64,000 bases of DNA from Catellatospora tritici (GTDB lineage Bacteria > Actinomycetota > Actinomycetes > Mycobacteriales > Micromonosporaceae). Below, in pieces: positions 1 to 6,387 of the stretch. The stretch lies in the NCBI RefSeq assembly GCF_019083965.1, contig NZ_JAHRCY010000011.1, forward strand, positions 1-64,000, read 5' to 3'. Position numbers and translations under genes: made by a program. Numbering within the stretch: position 1 is the stretch's first letter; each line of letters opens with the position of its first letter. Under the pieces are notes generated by a model that worked only from the letters and a program-made list of their open reading frames with translations, made no database searches and was not told the origin of the DNA.

Positions 1-108
1 TTCTACCTCTACCTGGCAGCAGCCCTCATCACCACACGCCAACTCATCCGACAAGCCCGCACCCACTACCGATGGGACAACCGCCCCACCACCCGACGCC
101 TCAAATGA
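1..108 (+). mobile_element. IS transposase, C-terminal fragment cut by window edge
   Basis: An open frame runs from base 1 to a TGA at 106-108. It reads FYLYLAAALITTRQLIRQA and then HYRWDNRPTTRRLK. From memory, a hydrophobic helix followed by an HYRW-type basic tail resembles the C-terminus of actinobacterial IS5-group (DDE) transposases; the family assignment is inference. The catalytic core and the left end lie outside the window, so completeness cannot be judged. The hairpin-repeat copy that follows at 126-163 has lost its left arm, which suggests the element's right end lies between 109 and 126. No clear terminal inverted repeat can be paired without the other end. Confidence 0.6.
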
Positions 109-125
109 ACCAATTGCCGGTCGCT

Positions 126-163
126 CTTATCGCTTTGCGATGTAGAAGGTGCCCTTCCTTACG
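126..163. repeat. Truncated copy of the GAAGGTGCCCTTC hairpin family
   Basis: This is the spacer and right arm (GAAGGTGCCCTTCCTTAC at 145-162) of an element seen complete at 20583, 34525 and 44127. The partner arm AAGGAAGGGCACCTTC that should precede it is absent; the IS end sits there instead. It lies just past the stop of the minus-strand PIG-L gene, the expected place for a terminator. Confidence 0.7.
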
Positions 164-1021
164 TCAGAAGACTTGGGTGAAGTATTCGCGGCTGAGGATG
201 CGGAAGTAGATCCAGGATGGGAGCTTGTCGTATCCGGGTTGCACGGCCTGGAGCACGCCGACCTGGCTGACGTGCGCGTCGAGCGCGGCGCGCTTCTCGG
301 CGGCGACTCCGTCGATCGCCATGGCGGCGGTCGGTACGGGCAGGCCCTGGGCCGGGTCGGCGGGGTACATGTCGCGGAAGGTGGGGGAGAGCTTCTTCGC
401 CACCGTGATCATCGACTCGGGCAGGGTGGCCTGGTAGAAGTGGTGCACCGGGAAGCCAGGCTCGTGGCGTCGCTCGGCGAGCACCTGGTCGACCCATACG
501 CCGACCTGCTCGTGGTCGGGGTGGCCGTAGAAGCCGACGCGGTCGTCGAAGCTGATCACGATCGTCGGCCGGTAGCGGTCGATCAGGTCGGAGATGGTCT
601 TCTTCGGCCCGGCCGGGTCGGTGGTGGGCAGACCGCTGTCGGGGTAGTCGAACAGTTCGAGGTGGTCCACGCCGAGCGCCTTGCGCGCGTCGTCGACCTC
701 GACCGTGCGCCGCGCGGCCAGATCCTGCGGGGACGACTTGGGCACGTTCGCGGCTTCGCCGCGAGTGAGGTATGCCAGGGTCAGGTCGGCGTCGGGTTCC
801 TCGCTCATCACCCGCAACGAGCCCGCGACGGTGATCTCGTCGTCGGGGTGCGCGAAGATCGCGAGCAGCCGTTTGGGCTCGTTCTCCGGGAAAAGGCTGT
901 CAACCAGTGGCACGTCGGTGTCGTTGACGTAGCGGTTGAGCCCGAACACCACGGCGGCGGGTAGGAGCACCAGGCACGCCAGCACCGAAACGATAATCTT
1001 CTTGCGGCGGGTGAGGTGCAT
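164..1021 (-). CDS. PIG-L/LmbE family deacetylase, membrane-anchored
   Basis: The 285-residue protein has a basic N-terminus and one hydrophobic segment at about residues 8-27, so it is probably anchored with the enzyme domain outside the membrane. The zinc-binding signature AHPDDE (57-62) and a later GHPDHE motif identify the PIG-L/LmbE fold, which removes N-acetyl groups from GlcNAc-type sugars. MshB and Mca of mycothiol metabolism belong to this family but are cytoplasmic. The membrane anchor argues for a cell-surface sugar substrate, which cannot be named. The gene stands alone, facing the IS fragment. Confidence 0.85.
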   Translation of the reverse strand: MHLTRRKKIIVSVLACLVLLPAAVVFGLNRYVNDTDVPLVDSLFPENEPKRLLAIFAHPDDEITVAGSLRVMSEEPDADLTLAYLTRGEAANVPKSSPQDLAARRTVEVDDARKALGVDHLELFDYPDSGLPTTDPAGPKKTISDLIDRYRPTIVISFDDRVGFYGHPDHEQVGVWVDQVLAERRHEPGFPVHHFYQATLPESMITVAKKLSPTFRDMYPADPAQGLPVPTAAMAIDGVAAEKRAALDAHVSQVGVLQAVQPGYDKLPSWIYFRILSREYFTQVF

Positions 1022-1074
1022 GGCGGGTCCATTCGAGGTGGGGCGGGGTCCCCACCCTAGATCATCGCTCCAGG

Positions 1075-2364
1075 TCAGCGTTGCGGGCCGGTGTACCGGA
1101 GGAAGGCCGGGACCGCGAGGGCCATCGCCGCCATCGCGACCATCACCAGGATGCCGCCGCCGGATACGGCCAGGGTGACCCCGGCGGCCGGGGCGGCCAC
1201 CCCGTGCAGCAGGTCGGCCAGGCGCGGGCCGCCGGCGACCACGACCGTCTGCACGCCCTGCATTCGGCCGCGCATCTCGTCAGTGGCCGCGGCCTGCAGG
1301 ATCGCGCCCCGGAACACCATCGACATCATGTCGGCGACGCCCGCGAGCCCGAGGAAGAACACCGCCACCCAGATGGAACCGCTCAGGCCGAAGCCGATGA
1401 TCGCCGCACCCCAGCCGCAGACCGCGATGGTCACCATCAGCCCGTGCCGGCGCAGGTGGGAGAAGGTGCCGGAGAGCAGGCCGCCGAGCAGGGCGCCGAT
1501 GGGGACCGCGGCGTAGAGCAGGCCGAGCGCGAAGTTCTCGTTCACCCCGGGGTAGGCGGTGTGGGCGAGTTCCGGGAACAGTGCCCGTGGCATGCCGAAG
1601 ACCATCGCGATGACGTCGGCGGCCATGGAGATCAGCAGCAGGCGGTGGGTGGCCAGGTAGCGGAAGCCGTTGATCACGTCGCGCAGCCCGGCCCGCCGGG
1701 CCGTGCCGTTGAGCGGGGGTATGGACGGCAGTCGCCATACGGCCCACAGCGCCGCGCACAGGGCCAGCGCGTCCAGCAGGTACAGCAGTGGCAGGCCGAG
1801 CGCCGGGATCAGGGCCGCGGCCAGCATCGGGCCGAAGATCTGACCACCCTGCATGACGGTGGAGTTGAGCGCGCCCGCGGCGGGTAGTTCGGCGGCGGGC
1901 ACCAGCCGGGCCACCGAGGCCGTACGCGCGGGCATGTTCATCCCGAACAGCGCCTGCTGCACCGCGACCAGGACCAGCAGCAGCGGGATCGAGCCGAGGC
2001 CGAACGCGGACTGCACCCAGAACAGCGTGCACAGCAGGGCGATGCCGCTGTTGGTGCAGAGCAGCATCTTGCGGCGATCGACGGTGTCGGCGATCGCGCC
2101 GCCCCACAGCGCGAACACGATCAGCGGGATCAGGCCGGCGGCACTGGCGATGCCGACCCAGGCCGACGAACCGGTCATGTCGTAGATCTGCTTGGGCACG
2201 GCCACCGCGGTGAGCTGACTGCCCACGGCGGTCACGATGGTGCTGCTCCACAGGCGCCGGTACGGCCGGTGTCGCAGCGGCCGGGTGTCCATGAAGAACC
2301 GGCGGCGGGGCGGGGCCTGCGCCGGCTCTTTCTCCGTCGTCACAGCCTCGCTCACGGGCGGCAC
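1075..2364 (-). CDS. MFS transporter, EntS-like
   Basis: This is a polytopic protein with about 12 hydrophobic segments. The frame extends upstream to a GTG at 2448, but that stretch looks non-homologous and leaves only 14 bp to the divergent gene. GTG at 2364 (VPPVSEAV) is preferred; another GTG lies at 2355. The N-terminal core RPLRHRPYRRLW, the first helix after it and the loop GGAIADTVDRRKML (MFS motif A, D-R-(R/K)) resemble the MFS_3/EntS group that exports siderophores and drugs. No siderophore genes are nearby, so the substrate is open. Confidence 0.85.
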   Translation of the reverse strand: MPPVSEAVTTEKEPAQAPPRRRFFMDTRPLRHRPYRRLWSSTIVTAVGSQLTAVAVPKQIYDMTGSSAWVGIASAAGLIPLIVFALWGGAIADTVDRRKMLLCTNSGIALLCTLFWVQSAFGLGSIPLLLVLVAVQQALFGMNMPARTASVARLVPAAELPAAGALNSTVMQGGQIFGPMLAAALIPALGLPLLYLLDALALCAALWAVWRLPSIPPLNGTARRAGLRDVINGFRYLATHRLLLISMAADVIAMVFGMPRALFPELAHTAYPGVNENFALGLLYAAVPIGALLGGLLSGTFSHLRRHGLMVTIAVCGWGAAIIGFGLSGSIWVAVFFLGLAGVADMMSMVFRGAILQAAATDEMRGRMQGVQTVVVAGGPRLADLLHGVAAPAAGVTLAVSGGGILVMVAMAAMALAVPAFLRYTGPQR

Positions 2365-2462
2365 AGTAACCCAGCCCGTACCGCTTCCACCAGGGACAGT
2401 GGCGCACGAGACGCCCCAGCCGAGGGTGCGGAGATGAAACGGACTCACTAGAGTGCCCGGCC

Positions 2463-2939
2463 ATGGGGACGATGAGCACTCTCAGTGACTGGCGGATGAA
2501 GTTCTTCAAGTGGGTCGGCCTGCCGATCATCGCGTTCATCGGCTTCTTCGGCGGCGCCACCGACCTGGTGCCCGCCTGGCACGCGCACAACGGCCACGGC
2601 ACGGTGGGGACGTTCACGGCGCTGCGTTACGAGTGCGGTCGGCACGACTGCGACTTCCACGGCTCCTGGGCGGCCGACGACGGCAGCAGCCGCCGCGAGG
2701 ACGTCATCCTGTACGACGAGCCGGACGCGCTCCGGCTGGGCGAGACCATCCCGGCGCTGGACAGTGGCGCGCGGGCGGGCGTCTTCGGCACCGAGGGCGG
2801 CACGACGTACCTGCTCATGGCAGGTCTGACGCTCGGCGGCGTCGCCGCGCTGATCGGCTGGGGCTTCGTGCTGTCGGTGCCGCTGCGCAAATGGCGGGCC
2901 AAGCGGGCGGCACGCGAGGACGCCAAGGCCCTGTTCTGA
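2463..2939 (+). CDS. Conserved two-helix membrane protein, function unknown
   Basis: The protein has 158 residues. Hydrophobic segments lie at about 18-34 and 120-142 with a basic cytoplasmic tail (RKWRAKRAAR). The roughly 85-residue loop between them contains a C-x4-C pair (YECGRHDC) and is probably extracytoplasmic. The layout recalls DUF3592-type membrane proteins, but the match is not certain. The start lacks a good Shine-Dalgarno; ATG 2472 is an alternative. It is divergent from the MFS gene, with about 100 bp between them if that gene starts at 2364. Confidence 0.7.
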   Translation: MGTMSTLSDWRMKFFKWVGLPIIAFIGFFGGATDLVPAWHAHNGHGTVGTFTALRYECGRHDCDFHGSWAADDGSSRREDVILYDEPDALRLGETIPALDSGARAGVFGTEGGTTYLLMAGLTLGGVAALIGWGFVLSVPLRKWRAKRAAREDAKALF

Positions 2940-3072
2940 GCGAGCCGCTCCAGGGGGCCTGGCGCAAAATCAGTCACCGATCACCGGCAACCATTCCGCG
3001 TTCGGGTGTCCTCTAGTACGCCGACATCCGGCATCGGCGACGATGCCGCCGCTCACCAACGGGGAACCCACG

Positions 3073-4611
3073 ATGGATGCACTGTCAGCAGAGTTCGAGA
3101 CGTTCGTCCGGCATCGCGCGCCGTCGCTGCTACGCGCGGCCTACCTGCTCACCGGGGACCAGTACCTGGCCGAGGACCTCGTCCAGGTCGCGCTCGCGCG
3201 CACCCACCTGGCCTGGCGCAGGCTGCATGACCAGGGCAACGCCGAGGCGTACACGCGCAAGGTGATGTACCACCAGCAGGTCTCCTGGTGGCGGCGACGC
3301 CGGAGCGTCGATGTGCCGATGGAGACCATGTCCGTGCGGGCCACCGCGCCCGACCATGCCGCCGACGCGGCGTTGAAGATCACCCTGCGGGCGGCGCTGC
3401 AGAAACTGTCGGACAAGCAGCGGGCCGTGCTGGTGCTGCGGTTCTTCGAGGACCGGACCGAGGCGGAGACCGCCGACTACCTGGGCGTGACCGTGGGCAC
3501 GGTCAAGTCGCAGACGTCGAAGGCGCTGGCCAGACTGCGTACGCTCGCGCCCGAACTCGCGGAACTCGCGGGCGACGTGCGGCCGGTGGATCTGGCGGAG
3601 CGGGCCGTGCGCACCTCCGGTCGGCTCCGGGCGCGCCAGGCGGTGGCTGTCTCGGCCGCCGTGGTGGCGGCGATCGCGGCGGTCGTGAGCATCGTGCTGG
3701 CCGTGCTGCCCCCACGCGACCAGGCACCCGACCCCGCCGTGCCGGTGTCCCCGTCGGCGTCGACGTCAGCGGCCCCGCCGGTCTCGCCGACGCCGTCGAC
3801 CAGGCCGCCCGCGGCGGTGCTCGGCGGCTCCGCCTACTGGTTCACCCCGGCTTCGGGCGGTTCGGACCGGCTCATGGCACTGGTCGACGGCCAGGTGCGC
3901 GAGCTGCGCAGCCTCGGCGCCGACGAACCCTGCGTGCGAACCTCGGTGCGGGTGTCCCCGGACGGGGCGACGGTGGCGTGGGTCCGCGGCGCCGGCGAGG
4001 ACATCATGGGCGAGCTGGTGGTGGGCGCCACCACCGGCGGCTCGGCGCGGCCGCTGGTCACGAACGTGCTCTGCGGCGGGCTGCTTTGGAGCCGCGACGG
4101 GGCGAGGCTGTTCGTGCAGGGCGGCGCCACCGGTCAGGGCGTGGTGACGGTGTCCAGTGGGAAGTTCACCCCGATGGCGCGGGCCGCCTGGGATATGGCA
4201 CGTGGTCAGGAGCTGGACGGATACGTCGGGGGCGTCAGTGGCACGGAGCTGACCGTGCGGCGTGCCGATGGCGGCGACCCCAGGACTGTCGCCTACACGC
4301 CGCCTCACGTCGGTGACACCGAAGTCCTTTCGGTGTCGGCCGATGGGCGCTATGCGGCGGTCGGCTTCCCGCACAGTGACCCGGACACGAGCCCGGTGGT
4401 GTACGCGGTGATCGACATGACCAGCGGACAGAAGGTGCGGTTCTCGATGGCGGGCGTCGACTCCGTCTTCTTCCAGGCGGACGGCACGGTGGTGGTGGCC
4501 GCCGGGGCGCGGCACCGGATCTATCACCTCGCGGCGGACTTCTCGGTGCTCTCCGAGGGGCCACTGCCGACAGGGGCTTCGGCGGACCGGCTGTTCCAGT
4601 ACCTGCCCTGA
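3073..4611 (+). CDS. SigE-family ECF sigma factor fused to a membrane-anchored propeller-like domain
   Basis: The 512-residue protein is about three times the usual ECF length. Residues 1-165 are a SigE-type sigma factor: region 2 (FVRHRAPSLLRAAYLLTG, LAEDLVQVALARTH) and region 4 (LSDKQRAVLVLRFFEDRTEA, then a VTVGTVKSQ recognition helix). A hydrophobic helix follows at about 190-210, then a Pro/Ser/Ala-rich linker, then about 280 residues with repeated S-x-D-G strands (VSPDGATVAWV, WSRDGARLFV, VSADGRYAAVGF) typical of TolB/WD40-like propellers. ATG 3073 follows GGGGAA at 3061; an upstream in-frame codon at 3043 has no site. The outer domain may sense a signal and act as a built-in anti-sigma. 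The split version is at 36612-38367. Confidence 0.85.
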   Translation: MDALSAEFETFVRHRAPSLLRAAYLLTGDQYLAEDLVQVALARTHLAWRRLHDQGNAEAYTRKVMYHQQVSWWRRRRSVDVPMETMSVRATAPDHAADAALKITLRAALQKLSDKQRAVLVLRFFEDRTEAETADYLGVTVGTVKSQTSKALARLRTLAPELAELAGDVRPVDLAERAVRTSGRLRARQAVAVSAAVVAAIAAVVSIVLAVLPPRDQAPDPAVPVSPSASTSAAPPVSPTPSTRPPAAVLGGSAYWFTPASGGSDRLMALVDGQVRELRSLGADEPCVRTSVRVSPDGATVAWVRGAGEDIMGELVVGATTGGSARPLVTNVLCGGLLWSRDGARLFVQGGATGQGVVTVSSGKFTPMARAAWDMARGQELDGYVGGVSGTELTVRRADGGDPRTVAYTPPHVGDTEVLSVSADGRYAAVGFPHSDPDTSPVVYAVIDMTSGQKVRFSMAGVDSVFFQADGTVVVAAGARHRIYHLAADFSVLSEGPLPTGASADRLFQYLP

Positions 4612-4617
4612 CGCGAC

Positions 4618-4657
4618 GACGCCGGTGGGCTGCTCGAAAGGGCAGCTCACCGGCGTC
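4618..4657. terminator. Bidirectional hairpin between convergent genes
   Basis: A 16-bp stem (4618-4633 with 4642-4657, one G-T wobble) closes an 8-nt loop just after the sigma-factor stop and before the minus-strand frnE-like stop. There is no T-tract on the plus strand. Confidence 0.7.
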
Positions 4658-4680
4658 CGGGCATCGTCGGCCGACGATCT

Positions 4681-4696
4681 TGTTTCACGTGAAACA
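4681..4696. other. parS: parS centromere site (ParB binding)
   Basis: TGTTTCACGTGAAACA is a perfect 16-bp palindrome identical to the widely conserved bacterial parS consensus. ParB loads here, spreads and recruits ParA and SMC for origin segregation. It lies in the short spacer between two convergent genes, 21 bp from the frnE-like stop. parS sites cluster around oriC, so this is the best positional clue in the window. No second perfect copy was noticed by eye. Confidence 0.93.
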
Positions 4697-4717
4697 AGAA
4701 CTTATGGGGCTAAAGGG

Positions 4718-5407
4718 TCATACTGCGCAGGTGTCGTCGTCGCAGGACTCGCCGCGCGGGGCCAGGTCCTTGAGCAGCGGGGCGGCCGACTCACGGCGGC
4801 GCACCTCGTCGAGGACCTCGCGCAGCGTCGACGGGTCCTGGGCGCCGCTGATGGCGTACTTCCCGGCGAAGACGAACATCGGCACGCCGGTCACGCCGAG
4901 TTCGCGTCCCATGGCGAGCTCGTCGAGCACCTCGTCGGCGCCCGCGGTCGAGCCGAGGAAGTCGCGTACCGCCTGCTCGTCGTGGCCCAGGCCCACCGCG
5001 GCCCGCACCAGATCGTCCTGGCGGCCGAGGTCGAGGCCGTCGGTGAAGTGGGCGCGGTGCAGCGCCTCCACCATCGGCCGCTGGTCGCCCTGCTCCCCGG
5101 CCCACCAGATGAGCCGGTGCGAGTCGAAGGTGTTCGCGCCGATCGCCCGGTCGAAGTTCATGACCAGGCCCTCCTCGGCCGCCACCGAAGTGACCTGGCC
5201 GAACATCCGGCGGGCGTTGGCCTCGCCGCCGTAGCGGCGGCCGAGCCACTCCACCAGCGGAGTGCCGGTCGATTGCGCGGACGGGTCGAGCTGGAAAGCG
5301 CGCCAGCGCACGGAGACGTCCGGGCTGTCCGCGAGCGCGCGGTAGAGCCGCTGCTCGCCGATCCAGCACCAGGGGCACACCACGTCGGAGTAGATCTCGA
5401 TCTGCAC
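4718..5407 (-). CDS. DsbA-family oxidoreductase, FrnE-like
   Basis: The 229-residue protein begins QIEIYSDVVCPWCWIGEQRL. The CPWC active site near the N-terminus, with no signal peptide, is the mark of FrnE/2-hydroxychromene-isomerase-type DsbA proteins. The cis-Pro region GVTGVPMFVFAGKYAISGAQ is present. FrnE proteins act as cytoplasmic thiol-disulfide oxidoreductases in stress responses or polyketide pathways. The start is GTG 5407; the frame continues upstream without homology. The C-terminus ends in a Cys-containing tail (GESCDDDTCAV). It is divergent from the SGNH hydrolase with about 90 bp between. Confidence 0.88.
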   Translation of the reverse strand: MQIEIYSDVVCPWCWIGEQRLYRALADSPDVSVRWRAFQLDPSAQSTGTPLVEWLGRRYGGEANARRMFGQVTSVAAEEGLVMNFDRAIGANTFDSHRLIWWAGEQGDQRPMVEALHRAHFTDGLDLGRQDDLVRAAVGLGHDEQAVRDFLGSTAGADEVLDELAMGRELGVTGVPMFVFAGKYAISGAQDPSTLREVLDEVRRRESAAPLLKDLAPRGESCDDDTCAV

Positions 5408-5497
5408 GCGGACTGCAACAACGCCGGAACACCGGCGATTCCTGGTGTTAGGAAGAGCACTACCCGCAGGCAGGTGCCCCGGTGGCAAGATGGCGCG

Positions 5498-6259
5498 GTG
5501 AGTTGGAGCAGGTATGTGGCGTTGGGCGACAGCTTCACCGAAGGCATGGACGACCCGTACGCCGACGGTGTGTTCCGCGGCTGGGCCGACCTGGTCGCGG
5601 GGCGCCTGAACGAGCTGTCCGGCGGTGACTTCGGTTACGCCAACCTCGCCATTCGCGGCCGCCTGTACGACGCGATCGTCGGCGAGCAGCTGGAGCCCGC
5701 CCTGGCGATGAAGCCGGACCTGGTCAGCTTCGCGGCAGGCGCCAACGACGTGCTGCGCCGCCGCTGCGACCCGCCCGCGCTGATGGCACGCTTCGACGCG
5801 ACCGTGGCCCGGCTGCGCGCCACCGGTGCGGACGTGCTGCTGTTCCGGTTCGCCGACGTGATGTCCCGGCTGCCCGGCAACAACCTGGTCGCCCCGCGCA
5901 TCCGCTATCTCAACCAGGCCGTCGGCGACGTCGCGGCGAAGAACGGCGCCCGCCTGGTCGACCTGTGGAACGACCACGAGTACGCCAATCCGGCGCTGTG
6001 GAGCATCGACCGCCTGCACCTGTCCGCCGCCGGGCACCGCCGCACCGCCGCGCACGTGCTGGCCGCACTGGACGTCCCCGCCGATCCGACCTGGTGGGAC
6101 CTGCCGCCGTGGCCCGAGCGCAGGTCGTGGCTGGTCACCAAGGGCGACGACCTGGCCTGGGCGGGCCGCTACCTGGCTCCGTGGATCAAACGGCGGCTGA
6201 CCGGGCGGTCCTCGGGCGACTCGGTCACCGCCAAGCGCCCGACCATGGGCCCGATCTGA
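5498..6259 (+). CDS. SGNH/GDSL hydrolase
   Basis: The 253-residue protein has block I ALGDSFTEG (catalytic Ser), block III GANDVL and block V SIDRLHLSAAGH, in which Asp and His complete the triad. This is the SGNH hydrolase fold of esterases and lipases. No signal peptide is visible, so it is predicted cytoplasmic. The GTG start at 5498 puts block I at residues 7-15, normal for the family. The C-terminal 60 residues carry a WWDLPPWPERRSW segment that I associate with actinobacterial members. The substrate is unknown. Confidence 0.87.
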   Translation: MSWSRYVALGDSFTEGMDDPYADGVFRGWADLVAGRLNELSGGDFGYANLAIRGRLYDAIVGEQLEPALAMKPDLVSFAAGANDVLRRRCDPPALMARFDATVARLRATGADVLLFRFADVMSRLPGNNLVAPRIRYLNQAVGDVAAKNGARLVDLWNDHEYANPALWSIDRLHLSAAGHRRTAAHVLAALDVPADPTWWDLPPWPERRSWLVTKGDDLAWAGRYLAPWIKRRLTGRSSGDSVTAKRPTMGPI

Positions 6260-6387
6260 CCTCTCGGACCGACCTGTGCAGACGTTGTGAAGCGACGGAA
6301 AACAGGTCCGCGTCGGGTGGCACGGCGCCGATATGCTCCCGCTGCCGACGGCGACAACCGCCGTCGCAACGGGGAGGAGTTCTCGGC

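Noticed and set aside
2364..2448. Upstream GTG start for the MFS gene
   Set aside because: The 28 extra residues lack any family resemblance and would leave only 14 bp to the divergent gene.
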